Source: Callorhinus ursinus (lineage: Eukaryota > Chordata > Mammalia > Carnivora > Otariidae). Taken from it: a stretch of 64,000 nucleotides of DNA. The DNA lies in NCBI RefSeq assembly GCF_003265705.1, contig NW_020312785.1, forward strand, positions 19,372,968 through 19,436,967, in the 5' to 3' direction. Positions 38,450 through 51,389 of this stretch are shown here, piece after piece. Made by a program: the position numbers and the translations under genes. The first letter of the stretch is position 1. Every line of letters starts with the position of its first letter. The notes under the pieces were generated by a model that saw only the letters and a program-made list of their open reading frames with translations, had not been told where the DNA came from and did no database searches.

Positions 38450-39235
38450 TGAAATACATTTCCAATTATTTACATATTCATTAATGTGTCTCAATGATAT
38501 CCTCTAATTTTCCTCTTGGAAGTTCTTGCACATTCATTAAATTTATTCTTGGTCTTTCACAGTTTTATGTTATAAATGGCAGCTTTTTAAAATTCCTCCC
38601 TATCATTCTTTTTTATACATAGAAATACAGTTTTTGCATATTGATTATCAAACAGCTCAAAACATGCTTTTTTTGTAAAGAGTACTTTGTAGAGGGATAA
38701 TCTGCACATGGTAAGATACACAAATCTTAAATGTACAGCTCAGTGAAACTTTTTACATATGTATACACCCATGTGATCAGCACCCAGATCAAGATATAGA
38801 AAATTTCCATTATTCTAGAAAATTCTCTCATACCCTTTTTCCAGCTAACAGTGTCCTCTCTACCTGCCAGAAAATTTACATTCTGACTTCTATTGCCATA
38901 AATTCATTTTGCGTGTCCTTAAACATCACATAAATGGAATCACACATCAGTTACTCTTTTGTGTCAAGTTTTAATTGTTTATAGTTTTTAGTTATTATCA
39001 ATAAAGCTACTATGTACTCCATTCTCAAGAGTCTATACCTAGGGGTGGAAACACTAAGTACTAGCATAGTATATGTTGGAATTCATTAGAAATTCCCAGT
39101 TTTTCAAAGTGGCAATTCCATTATACATTCCTACCAACAATATGTGACCATTCCAGTTACTCCACATGCTTACCTACACTTGGTATTTTCTATTTTTTCA
39201 TTTTAGCCATTGTGATACATATACAGTGGTGCCTG
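38450..39235 (-). mobile_element. Old LINE-1 fragments, minus orientation
   Basis: Two antisense L1 parts are joined: an ORF2-like part (aaatttattcttggtctttc, tttttgcatattgattatc) and then a 3'UTR-like part (cacatcacataaatggaatc style order near 38925). The order implies separate insertions or a deletion. No coding frame remains. Confidence 0.75.
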
Positions 39236-40080
39236 TTCTCTAATGGGATGGCTCAGCAAGTATGCACTACCCAGATGACCATCACTGCTGCTATCTACCA
39301 TCATACCCAGCAGGGCAACATATCCACAATCATATGTTGAGGACAAATTAAGAGATTCTATGTTTCCGAAAGAGGCTACCACTGCCTGTCAGACATGTGA
39401 CTCCTGCCAAAAGTTGACCTGTCTCATGATGAGGAATGATACACTGTATGGGGTGTGACTCCTGCCCAATTCTGGAAGCCTGACTACAAAGAACCTTTGA
39501 CCACCCACCTCTCCCCTTACTCACTCCAACTCCTCTTGGGACTATCAGTGGTGCCTCATTATTGACACTTTTTCAAGTTAGAGCATTGCTATTCCAATCT
39601 TATCAGTCAACTCTGACCACAGTCTTGCAGTCCTTGAAACTAATCTGTTTCATATTTTCAATTTTTCCAGACCACTTTTAATCTGACAGTGGTGTACCTT
39701 TTATCATAAGAGCCGCTCAAAACATGGAATAATAAGCATTCTATGGATCTTCAACGATCCACAGGCATGTGATATTGTTGAGCCCTAGAATTATTTTCAC
39801 AAATCAATTTAAAAAGATTTCTAATTGCCTCCCTCACCTATTCCTGTTCAACACATCTTCTTAAGGCAGTTTCCTCTCACAACAGCTTCCTAAGTAATGA
39901 TCAGGATGAAAAGGGTGGGAGTTATAGAAACCTATTTTAAAAATTCAGAATCCCACCCACCCTAACCATTCCTTGACATGATGCTTTTTTCTTTGTGCTA
40001 ATGACAACTCTAGGCCATTCTGGTTGGGAAAACCCCCAGGTGGCTCCCAATCTTCTACCCAATTAATTCAAAGTCATTTC
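39235..40080 (+). pseudogene. Decayed endogenous retrovirus pol (integrase) remnant
   Basis: Short translated pieces in shifting plus frames follow the order of a retroviral integrase. A Cys-rich piece (ACQTCDSCQK, near 39380-39410) corresponds to the zinc-binding end. DYQWCLIIDTFSS, near 39540-39580, fits the start of the catalytic core. SDSGVPF, near 39683-39703, fits the second core motif. A piece with WIFNDPQACDIVEP, near 39745-39790, fits the region before the catalytic Glu. Stops and frameshifts separate these pieces, so no protein can be made. I think a class I (gamma-like) ERV is likely, but the class is uncertain. No LTRs were found at its edges. It is antisense to USP25 in intron 4. 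Confidence 0.6.
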
Positions 40081-40129
40081 ATGAGGCAAGTTATTTTCAC
40101 AACAAACACAACACAGACACAAATCAATT

Positions 40130-42110
40130 ACAATGTAGTTTATTAGCAAACTTCAACTCTCCATATTCCACCTGTTCCCTATCTAAGCATTAGCAACCAA
40201 GAGATAATTAAATTAATACATCCAATCCTGACATTAAGGAGTAATTATATTAAGAAGCACACTTTAAAAATGTTCAATTTCTTAAGAAATTTCACCATGA
40301 AATTTACGAGTACTTAAAACAGAGGATTTTAAGATATAAAAAGATAGGCTGCAACTCAAATAATTATAATGTAGTGTTCCAAATGTATGAATTCATATTA
40401 AAGTATGTCTGCTAAAATATAACCATCATCAAATGATTCTAGGAATTTGGCAAAATTTTGTTATGTGAACTTAAGTAATGAATAAGTAAATTTATACTTT
40501 TAAGCATGATATATACACTTTTTCTTAAAAAATACATCATTTCCCCCTTGGAATTTAGAATCCTAAGCCTATTAAAAACGCATAAGAACAAATTATCTCT
40601 TTGCCAAATGTTTAGCTAGAATTCTTACATTTCCCTTTTTCTGACACAGAGATTTACATATGTGCTTATTAACTGCACATTTTACATTTAACACTTTTTT
40701 GTTAACTGTAAATTATAAAATCTACACATACCACAAAAAACTTGTATTTTGCAACAGTAAAGTAATATGACTTTTTACTTCTACAGAACATAATTTTACA
40801 CAACATTTTATGGCATATTACACTACACCAAATCTCTGTAATGTCATGTACAATAAAAATATTTATAAAATATTCACTAATTTTAATATATTAAAATTTA
40901 GAAGACCAAGAATAAAAAAGAACACCATCCTAAGAGATATTTGTTACCATCTGGACAAAAATGAATTATCTAGAAAAACATATAAAATATACACTGAACT
41001 TTATAACAGATTAGGAATAATTTTAAACCTTTAACTTTCAAGTTATTTTTACTTATTAACTAATTAGTACGTGCTGTTTTAATTTGAAAACACGTGATAC
41101 AAAACTACTGCCACTATTTATAAGTATATAAGCTTCCAGACTTTATTCTATTTATATATTAATATAAATTCATTTAAACAAAAATATACACATGCTTTTA
41201 AAAACAAGATTTGGTATATATTCAGGTATATATTATGGTATAAATTTATGTACAAATATATATAATACATATGTAATATATGTTCTATTTTATAATTTCT
41301 TACATATAATAGATCATTTCCTTTAAATGATATCCAACTCATGTATTTCACGTTTAAAATATTTCTCATCAAAGTTTAGTCAAGTTTTGTAATTACTCAA
41401 GACAATTATTTCATTCCAATCCATTTTTTGAAACAAACTTAATTTTACAATTTCTCTAAATCCTTCAGAAATAAGCTTAATTACAATGTCTAAAGATAAT
41501 GTATGAATTTTGGGGTTTTCATTTAAAATTACTGGCATTAATTGGTATTACCCCCAACTGAAAAGGACAATGAATTTTAATTTAAGTCGTTCCATCTTAC
41601 TATAATGTCTTACGAAGTAATTTCCAAAGTAACACTTAAAGACATTAAAAAGTATTACTAAGAAAAATTATGTGCCTGATAAACATAGCATTTTGAGACA
41701 TCTACCACCACACAGTAATCTCAGATTACTTAGAAAGAAATATACTAATGATACCATGCTAAGGGAAATTATCTGAGAAAGCTGGTACATCCAAACAATT
41801 TGTATTAAAGGGAAAAGAACACTGGAGTCATAAGATTTACTTTAGCTGTGCACTTTTAGAAAATCATTTAACCTCTTAAAAGATCAATTTCTTTTTCAAT
41901 AAATAGTTACCACTACCTCCATAGAGTTCTTTAGAAGATTATATTATATTTTAAGGATTTTTTTAATCAACATTGTTTCATGATAAAGTCAAATTTATTT
42001 TTATTTGATCCATAAATGAATCAAAATGTTTCAAACTAAAAAGTTTTCATTATTAAATCAAAAGATACATTCTATCACACATCTTGGAATCTTGCCTATT
42101 TCTTTAAAAA
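40130..42110. other. Very AT-rich stretch without recognised repeat
   Basis: About 2 kb dominated by ata/tat text with almost no CpG and no SINE or L1 text that I recognise. Long weak ORFs here are composition effects. The stretch could be a matrix-attachment-like region, which is an inference from base composition only. Confidence 0.5.
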
Positions 42111-42134
42111 AAAAAGCCTATAAATATACTATTA

Positions 42135-42380
42135 TATTATAGATCAGAAGATGGAGAGAACTAAGGCCCATGGGCTATATCCAGCTGGCGGCCTATTTTT
42201 TTAAAATGAGATTTATTGAACCATAGTCACACTCATTAAATTATGTATTATCTATGGCTGCTTTAGCACTACTATCCTAGAGGTGACTAATTGTGACAGA
42301 AACCAAATAGCCAACAATATTGCCTAAAATATTTACCACTGGCCCTTTACATAAAAAGTTTGTTGACCCCTGCTATAAAT
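42135..42380 (+). repeat. hAT-type non-autonomous DNA transposon
   Basis: It reads ggcccatgggctatatccag, tctatggctgctttagcac, then aaatatttaccactggccc and aaaagtttgttgacccctg, in the order of a well-known mammal-wide hAT MITE. The 3' end tttgttgacccctg is the inverted terminal repeat. The exact family name is not assigned. Confidence 0.8.
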
Positions 42381-42695
42381 GACTACAAACTGAATTGAAC
42401 AATGTATCCAAAAGAGATGAGGGAAGAAAAAACAAATAAAAAAAAAATTAAAATATACACCTAAATTAAATGCCTCATAATGCCACTCCAAAATCCTAAA
42501 AATCTAAACTCCAAATGCAGTCAGAACTAGAATATAGAAATTTTAGTTACAGAAAATACAAAAACAATACTAAAGTTTTTTAATGGGTTTATTTAGAATA
42601 ACGAAGTGTATCTTTGTGCCTCTTGAAATTAAAGCCAATTATTATTTCTATTATAAAAAGTACTTATAACTACTTTATACAAATTATGTTTTTAC

Positions 42696-42819
42696 CTGCT
42701 AATGGCTTGCTCCTCATCAGTTATTCCAGTCTCCCTGAATGCCCTGTTTGATTCCGCCAAACTCAAGGCAATTGCTCTCTGAAGATCATCTTTATCATCT
42801 CCAGTGAGATCAATCACAT
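42696..42819 (-). CDS. USP25: USP25 exon 4: SUMO-interaction motif and first UIM
   Basis: This 124 nt exon completes Asn90, gives 40 whole codons (residues 91-130) and donates two bases of Arg131. It opens with [11 protein letters not shown]. The hydrophobic VIDL core followed by acidic residues is the SUMO-interaction motif, and Lys99 sits just after it. In human USP25 this lysine is the competing SUMO/ubiquitin site. Next comes [17 protein letters not shown], a ubiquitin-interacting motif with the diagnostic A-x-x-x-S core, and then the start of the second UIM (DEEQAIS). The acceptor ends gcttttcag and the donor is CAG|gtaaaa. This exon carries most of the regulatory ubiquitin/SUMO reading function. 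Its skipping would shift the frame. Confidence 0.97.
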
Positions 42820-44632
42820 CTGAAAAGCAAAACTATCTTTCTCAAAATTAAAAGCCAAACAAAATGAAGGTAATTCTTATCATGGGGATTTTATACCCAA
42901 TATATCTTTTCAAACCAAAGTCAGCACCAACTTAATTCTCCATAAGAGCCTCTCTGAAGAGAATGCAAACACATTTTAAATTGGTTATATTTTAAAACTT
43001 AATGTTCTTCCCTAAAAAATATGCCTAAAGCATTAAGAGCATAAATATTTTTCACTGCACAGTAATCTCAATATTTACTACGAAGCCTCTGATTAAAAGC
43101 TAATAAGCAGAAAGACTGCTAAAAACAGGCTTTTACCAACAAAAATTGAAATCAGCATAATTAAACATTTACATTTATGCTTTCTGAAGTTATTCCAAAT
43201 ATACATACATCACAGTGCATGCATACTACCACCTAGACATTATCTAACAAGTATAATAATTAATAACAGATCTCAAAAATTATGCTTCAGAACTGACCAT
43301 AAATACATAAAGAACTATACACAAAAACAAGTCAAGTGTATATGTATACATTTTTTAGAGTGGAAGAATGTATTAAACTGTTAACAGTGATTAATTTTGA
43401 GGAGGAGGGTTATGGGAAGAGAAGTTATCAGGACCTTTCACTTTCTATTTTAAATACTTCTCTACCATCCGAATTACTGACTGAACATGCAGCCCTCTCC
43501 ATTTAAAAAAACTTCTCATTTCATAAAAAGAAATATACAAATAAATGATACCATTTTCTTTTGTTAGAAAGAAAACAGTCTTGATGCTCTAAATATTCTT
43601 TTTCCAAAGAATAGCGGCAACAGCTATTACTACCTTCAGAAAAAAAACTTTTTAATCCAATTTTCCAATATATCTGGTCAATTTCCTTCACTCAAAAGAT
43701 GGTAATAATACCCCCATTGTCATAAGAACCATAATATATTGCTAAGTAGAGGATTACAAAACAGTATGATAAGACAGAAAGCTATAGCTTTGTGTGGTTA
43801 GGCTTATGCTTACAGGTATTTTGGGTACATTTTATATTCATTTTGTTTATTTGTATTTGAGACATGTTAAAAATTAAATTTTTTCTTTGTAATCTTGTAA
43901 AAAAAATTTTGCAAGATGGGAAACATAAAAAGGGGTAGGGGATGGGAAATAAAATGCCTGCATTTTACCATCTGACTCTAGGGTTATATGTAGTTACTCA
44001 AAAAGAATATGCCACACTTACTGAGAAAGAAATTATGTATATTGACAGTTTCAAAAGTCTACTTCCATTGTTACCCACACTTTTTCTCTGAACAGTCACA
44101 AAAAAAAATATTAAAAATATTAGAAATAATAGTTGGCTACGGAAGGTGTTTTTTAAATATCTTTAGAGAGTATAATAAAACCTCATGAAAATGTAGTAAG
44201 GTCCAAAAAAATTCAGTCAAGTAAAATGTAGAACAGAACACAGCAAGGTACTGAAATGATGGAGCATGCCTACGTACACCGGAAGGCCGAAGGTTTCCTA
44301 AGTCTTGCTTACAAGACCCAAGTCCACCTAGATCACAATTGTAGATGGATATCACCTGGATGGAGCCATCCAGTCCAGCTTCAAAACTGATGAAGAAGCT
44401 AGGACTAGAGAAGCATGAATGCGCCTCAAAAAATGAGAACTATCTTGTTTATTAAATAATGACTAGAACTCAAGTGAGTAAAGAGAGAATAATAGAAGTA
44501 AAAAAAAATAATTTGAAAATCACAAAGAAGCAGAAAAACCAGTTTGGGGGAATATGATTAATTAGCCCTCAAACTCCATTCCCTCAACCTCCTAGTGTGC
44601 TTTCTTCAACTACAGAAGGTAGAAAGATTAAA

Positions 44633-44660
44633 ACAAAACAAAACAAAACAAAAACAAATC
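44633..44660. repeat. AAAAC pentanucleotide repeat
   Basis: About five AAAAC units. A similar tract occurs at 62794-62828. Confidence 0.9.
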
Positions 44661-45200
44661 TATTTTCCCAGTTCACTCACAGTTACACAGTTCTGAACAG
44701 AATTTAGGCTCCACCAGCTAGATGCACTAACACGGGACACAGAGGGCAGAAGTGAGTGGGCAGCCACTGTTCTACTGCTTCAGGCTATTTTCTCCAGCAC
44801 GACTGAACAGATACAGGTTGTTCCACATAGCATTCCAGGGTCCAGTTTCCAGATTCGGGGATGTCAAAGAGACAGAGAGTAGAAGCGGCAACTAGACTCC
44901 TGCATTCCAATGTTCAGGCATAGCTCAGTGGCAGTTACCTAATCCTGCCTGCTTGTTCTCTGGCCTACAGCTCCAGAAGTATGTTCTTAAACTCAGCTGT
45001 CGTAGAGGCAGCCTCCAGATTCACTACCTTCCTAATAGTGGCAGAGGGAGCAGCTTCCCTGGCTGGCCAGTCCTGCAAGAATCTGGGAATCATTTCACAA
45101 GTCTGAGCTAAAGATCCCTCCTCCAGTCTATCCAGTGATTTTTCTTTTTTTAAGAACCTAATCCCCTGTATTAAATTTCTTCTTTGAAACTATCTAGAGT
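44660..45200 (-). repeat. Possible old LTR-like repeat, GC-richer than its surroundings
   Basis: A 500 nt island of higher GC ends with acctaatcccctgtattaaa on plus. Reverse complemented, it resembles the start of a mammalian LTR-type repeat. The family is not assigned and unique sequence is possible. Confidence 0.35.
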
Positions 45201-46293
45201 GTTTACCGTTTCATGTCTGACAAGTAAAGGAAACTGGCTGGAGCAGAAACTCATTTAGAAATAGCAACAACTTATAATTAGAGCTTTTCATAACTTAATT
45301 GTAACTCAAGCAACATAAAAGCAAAAAACAAGGCAAAGTGTTCTTAACCCTATTTCATAAATAACTGAAGTTGTGAGAAATGAAGTATACCATCATTAAG
45401 AATAAAGAATGGTGGACAGGCTTTAAATTTAAGTCTTCTAACTATTAAATCTTTCCTCTATACTAGCAAATCTCCAAGAGTGGTTAATGGAGCCTTGGGT
45501 ATTCCCCCATGACCCTAAAAGAGAAGGGAGTTCCATAAGTAAAAAAATATTCTCATAAAAATACTAAGATGCTATTTGCCTTTCCTCCCGTATCATATGT
45601 GCACTGATGATACAAAACAATAGCATCTTTGCACAAATTGAGGCAGTTAACACCAAGTTCTTTGGGCAATTCACTGTATTACAACTATACATACTCACTA
45701 CTAAAAAAAAAAAAAAGCCAGTTTCTCTTAGATCCTTGATAAAAAGGGAAAATTTTATTGTATTAAATCTCAAACACTGATTTACATATTCTTTTAATTC
45801 TATATGACAAAATAGGAAGTATGCATAGTACTGCTGCTGCATCTAAAGTAAGCTTTTGCTCAAGAGAAAACACTAGTGCAATGCTTGAGTTGCAAGCCAA
45901 TTAAACTGGCTGATTTTTTTTTCATGAAACACACTATTTTTACTTGAAAAAACAACGAACAAACTACAAACTAGGAGGACTCAAACTTCAGAATTTGGCA
46001 GATATTTTCTAGAGAATAAACAAAGTGAGCCTGTCACCTGCGGGAGAACAAATGAAGGTATGTGTTGCCAATGAATAATGTGGACTTTTCAAGCAAAAAT
46101 GCTAACTTTGGAAAACTTGTTTCTATCACTATGCACACATCTTCCCAACACCTAAAAGCTTTTCTGGGGAAATCAAGTGATTAACAATTCTGATTTGTTT
46201 TATAATGTAGACATTCTTCCAACATTTAGAATGAAATTTTTTCCATGGTATGATAAAATCATGCATAAGTAAATCCATTCAAAGAACAAGGTA

Positions 46294-46489
46294 GGGGCGC
46301 CTGGGTGGCTCAGTCATTAAGCGCCTGCCTTCAGCTCAAGTCATGATCCCGGGGTCCTGGGATTGAGCCCCACATCGGGCTCCCTGCTCAGTGGGAAGCC
46401 TGCTTCTCCCTCTCCCTCTGCCCTTCTTTCCGCTGGTGCTCTCTCTCTTATGCACTCTCTCAAATAAATAAAATCTTAAAAAAAAAAAA
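46294..46489 (+). mobile_element. CAN-SINE, plus orientation, young-looking
   Basis: A perfect 13 bp target duplication, aaagaacaaggta, lies at 46281-46293 and 46490-46502. The head is ggggcgcctgggtggctcag. It is antisense to USP25 and sits directly beside an LTR-like repeat. Confidence 0.96.
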
Positions 46490-46509
46490 AAAGAACAAGG
46501 TAAGTTTCT

Positions 46510-47280
46510 AATATTTGGTCTTTGACCCATTTCCTGACACAGAGTTCCTAAATCATTTAGAATTTCCTGGGTGATAGGAGCATCTTTTGCTCTAATGAGA
46601 TGACTCCTGGTGGACTCCTGTATAGCTTCAGGATGAATGCTGGTCACCAGAAAAACCAAACTATGATGAGAAGCTTGGAACTTTGAGAGGAACTTTTTTC
46701 TCCATGCAGGAGAGAAGGGCGAGAGATTAAGTTAATAATCAATCATGCCTACCCGATGAACCCTCCATAAAGTTCCTAAATATGGACTTCGGAGAGCTTC
46801 CAAGTTGGTGGACATAGTCACATGCTGGGAGGGTGGCACATCCCAACTCCATGAGACAGAAGCTCCAGAGCTTGGGACCCTTCCAGACCCTGCCCTATGT
46901 ATCTCTTCATCTGGCTGTTCGTCTGTATCCTTTATCATATTCTTTTTATAAAATAAACCAGTACATGTGTTTCCCTGAGTTCTATGAGCCATTATTGCAA
47001 ATTATCAAACTCAAAGAGGAGGCTGTGAGAACTCCCAATTTGTAGCCAAGTCAGACAGAGTGTGGGTAACGTGGGGACCCACTACTTGTGACTGGCATCT
47101 AAAGTGGGGGGCAGTCTTGTGGGACTGAGAGCCCTTACCTTATAGAATCTGAAACTAATGTCAGGTAGAGAGTGTCAGAATTGAATTGAATCGCAGGATA
47201 CCCAGCTGGTGTTGGAGAATCAGTCAGGTGTGGAAAAAAATTCACACATCTGGTGTCAGAAGTATTTTGAGTGTAAGCAA
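46510..47280 (+). mobile_element. Old solo-LTR-like repeat
   Basis: It reads tttcctgacacagagttcct, cataaagttcctaaatatgg, ggagagcttccaagttggtg, a possible polyA signal ataaaataaa near 46950, and then gtgggactgagagccctta and cagctggtgttggagaatca. The order matches a mammal-wide repeat of LTR type that I cannot name. The polyA signal followed by a terminal section fits an LTR R-U5 layout. No viral coding region is next to it. Confidence 0.6.
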
Positions 47281-49501
47281 AGGAAGAAACAAGCAATAGT
47301 ATTCTTTAATGTTAGCATGATAGGTTAATCAGAGACTACTGGTCCTTAACTGAAAAGCTGGGGCTTTTTCCTTTAAGCAATGGAGGAGGTTTATTTATTA
47401 TTTGTAATTTCATTATAATCACAATAATTTTTCTCCATGATGTTCCCATTACTCCATAAAGCTTCTTCTTTCCATAGGATATTTTAAAACAATACAGCAA
47501 TCCTCAAAGACTATTATAACCTGCTCATATACCAAAAACATATGATTTTAAGACCAGATATTAACGAATTAAATGTTATTTCAACAGAATGGTTAAACAT
47601 GAGTTTTTTCTTTTTCTAGAGTTAGAACAATTTCTCCTAAAACATGAAGCATGTAATGAACTTTTGTTTCACAATGAAAACTAGCCCTCTATGACTTTCT
47701 TATATGCTTATACTCAAAAAGGAACAGAGAACACACCTTGGCTATAAATAATTTCTAACTGAAACAATTTCTAATTTCAATTATAAAAATTAAGCCTTTT
47801 TAAAATTCCATCCAAATACCAGAGTATTATGAATATTTTTATATCTGTGTCAAGGAAGGACCTCAGTGAAACACCAAGCTTTGTTTCAATCAAGTACTAG
47901 CATGAACTAGTACTAGCATGAACACAATTCAAGGGCACGAATGTGTTAGTGTTAGCTGAGTAACACTATAGAAAATCTCATGTTACAAAAACCCCCATCA
48001 TTTTCAAGTCTGCCCGAATTCAAACTTTTTTTTCTGTAAAGTCAGAAATAAATATAACAAAACATAACACTCACCCTAATGAATCTTTCACTCTCCAAAG
48101 AACTACCATTTGAGTAAAACTTAAATACCAACTATAAAACATTTCTCTGCTCACTCCAAAATATAGCTAGCAGTCATGAACTTAACAACGAATTAGACTT
48201 CAAATGTAGGCATTATTTATAACTCATAATTCATTTTCCCATAAAAACAGTATATTAAATGACATGAGGTTCCAAGTTAGTTTACAAAAGTCAATTTAGC
48301 CCATAATATAGTTGAAACTACAATACATGTAAAGATTTTGATTTTTAGGAGAAAAAAAAGTTCCTCCATTGTTTTCCTTACCTACACAGGGTTAAACCTA
48401 AGGAAAATCCTTTTTTTTCCCCTACCGTGATAAGTCAAGTTTATATTTACCACCAGCAAAGATTTCTACGCAGGGGAATGATATGAATGGAAAGAACTGT
48501 TTGGGGAGTTAGGAGTTAAAGTGTTGAATAAGAGTTTGACAAGAGTTGTAATAATATATACCAGGCAAGAGCAACTGAAGGGAAAACTACACAAAAACTG
48601 ACAGAACTGCAAACTAAATGATTATTTTGAGATATTAGGAAGAGCTTGTTTTAAAAAAAAGAAGAAAAATCACTGGGCCACCAGAAGAGTGAGGATGCCC
48701 TTGAGAGAGAGGCAAATATGAACAAAGGTAGTCAACAAAAGTTATAGCCCATGGCTATCATTCTGCCATAAAATTTAAGAAAATTCATAAAGTTACACAA
48801 ATCATTTTGCAGTACATGTCTGACAGAATTCTAAGTACATGCTTAGAATAGAGTAGAAGCCTAACCTATTTACATCCAACCGGTTACAAGTAACTTTCAC
48901 ACCACTGTAGCATCTCACTTTTAAGCTTAACCTTGACTTTTGGGGAATCGTCAAAATAGTTTTATGCATTAGAAATCTCTATGGAAAAAGAGATTTAACT
49001 TTCTTTGCATCAATTTTTGTTCTATCCATAGTTACCTGTTTAACATTTTTAAAGAATGGGAAAAATTAGCGTTCAATTAATAAAATCCTAAACTGCTTAA
49101 CCTAAGCAATTTACCCTTAGCAGAGATGAACGCACTAGACTTGGATCTATTTATCACTTGAGCTTTAAATCACTGTTAGGCTGGCCAAGCAATATAAGAC
49201 CAGAGTTCTAAGACAGAACCTCTCACTTTCTATGCAATCCTTACCTAATAATTCAATTCCTTTTGAGGGGAAGAAAATACACTGATTCTAAATTTGTGAA
49301 GGGTTGACCACTTAACAGTCATTCTGATGTGTTGTAACAATTTCTCTAAAACTTAAGCCAATAACATATGGCAATACTTTCTGTGTTAAAATTACCTACC
49401 CAAATCCCTCTCATCTTTTGACCCATACTTTGATTGCTCAATTGTAGTACATCTTGTTCTGGTGGGCATATACTGTTTTTTTCCTGTTTTAAAAAAGTTC
49501 A

Positions 49502-49691
49502 GGGCGCCTGGGTGGCTCAGTTGGTTAAGCAACTGCCTTCGGCTCAGGTCATGATCCCGGAGTCCCGGGATCGAGTCCCACATCGGGCTCCCTGCTCAGC
49601 GGGGAGTCTGCTTCTCCCTCTGACCCTCTTCCCTCTCGTGCTCTCTATCTCTCATTCTCTCTCTCTCAAATAAATAAATAAAATCTTTAAA
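49502..49691 (+). mobile_element. CAN-SINE, plus orientation, closest to consensus here
   Basis: Head gggcgcctgggtggctcag, box B region gggatcgagtcccacatcg, and a long TC tract. A perfect 11 bp target duplication, aaaaaagttca, lies at 49491-49501 and 49692-49702. The few differences from consensus suggest a recent insertion. Confidence 0.97.
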
Positions 49692-51389
49692 AAAAAAGTT
49701 CAAAAGAATTTAATGGTCATGAAAGGAAGAATATTACCTATTTGATTTCAAATTGGGCAAAAGCCTTGCATGGTCATGTCTATGACAAGAGTTTGCCATG
49801 ACACAAAAACTTAGCAGAGTCTAGTATATATCTATGATATCTCAATATTTTGCATTGTTTCCTAGTCCGCTCTGCATTAGTATTTTTTTACTGCAAAACT
49901 CCAACACAATTTTATTTCCAATTTTAGCTGGAGGAGGGAAGCATTCATTTGACAATCCACAATATCCAATCTGGACAAGAGATCCAAGGAGTGAAAAAAG
50001 ATGCCTAAAATTTTAGCTAATATTACTACAAATGTTTTGGGCCTTTCCTCAGAATTCAGGAGAGTATGGAAAATTACAAATGCAATAAAAAGACACCAAG
50101 TACATTACTACTTAATTCCTTATTATGCAGAGTATAAGCTTCCCTTGAAATGTTTTCTTTTTTCTCAAAAATGAAAGATAGAAAGGACAATCATAGTCCT
50201 ACTAACCACTGAAAATGTAATTACTTCTTCAATATTAAACAAAGGTTCACAAATACGTGTTAAATCTTTAAAGTGATATAATTTTATCTTCTGACATATA
50301 GAGTTATGAGTAACAGAAAATTTCCCAAGCCCCAAATGTGACTTCTATAGGATATTATTTTAAAAGCTAATCTTTTCTAGTCATTAAAAAAGATGTACTT
50401 TATTCCTTCCAAAGGAGCTTTTATCAACAAGGAATCTTATGTATTTAGCATTAGAGATTTTTATTTCAAAATACCGATGTTTTTTGTCAGCACCATAACC
50501 AATAGATGGCTCACTTAAAGTTAGCATTGCTTTATGTTTAGCCCTGGTTGTAAGAGACTTAATACTGAGAAAAGAAGGAATTAAAAACTTTTCAAAAATT
50601 AAAAAACATGCCATATTTGAAAAAATTAAGTTACAGTATGGTCAACTTTCAAATAACAACATATTTCATATAAAACTGAGAAAATGCTCAAAAGGATTTT
50701 TATATTGTTCTAGATATCCAGAACAATTGCTTAAGAACTTCCTCACACTCTGGTGCTTCAATACACCAGACTCCTGTAGCACTTACCCAGTTTTCTCAAT
50801 AGAGGCCTGTGTTTGAATATATATTTGTAATTATTTCCTATCTTTCCTCCTCACATGTTTTACCCCTCCTTCCAAGAAGTAAAAATAGACAAAAGACGTC
50901 ATTTTCTTCTCAGGACTAATAGCATAGTAATTTAAAAAATCTGTTGAATGCATGACATCTCCTTACTTTCTCACTTTTAGACCATGTAACACTACTGTGA
51001 CAATGACAAATTTAAATGCTGAATCTATTTCCTAAAAGCAACTGTACTTCTTAGAACTTTACGAAGTATGGTACAAATTTGTTAAATGGAAAAGAATGTT
51101 ACCTCACCCCATTTTTTTCACATTTTGATACTATTATAATACAATCACCACATTTTATTTTTATAAGGGTTTTTCTCAATAATCTGCAAACAACTTTATG
51201 GACACACTAACCAACTTATTAAATTACTAATTATAAATTAGCACCTTGGTGAGAAGGATAGCACATTTTATTGAGAAAGAAACCACAACAGCACACAATT
51301 TGCTCAATATGATGATCAGTTGTAATGAAACCAGAAACTCCATTTCTCTACCATTTCTTTAAAGTGAAATATAAAATTATATTTAATGA

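Larger units (their letters stand above)
35160..42695 (-). other. USP25: Intron 4 of USP25
   Basis: This 7536 nt intron contains a perfect hairpin (35844-35869), a GGAA run near 38122, a SINE (38253-38432), L1 fragments (38450-39235), an ERV integrase remnant (39235-40080), a very AT-rich stretch (about 40130-42110) and a hAT-like element (42135-42380). From 35900 to 38100 I recognise nothing. Confidence 0.9.

Noticed and set aside
46336..46659. 107-residue minus frame
   Set aside because: It is a translation of the reverse of a CAN-SINE plus part of an LTR-like repeat.
49434..49673. Plus frame with GAWVAQLVKQLPSAQVM, similar to one at 21203-21424
   Set aside because: The same peptide appears twice because both frames read through CAN-SINE bodies. 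It is repeat translation, not a protein family.
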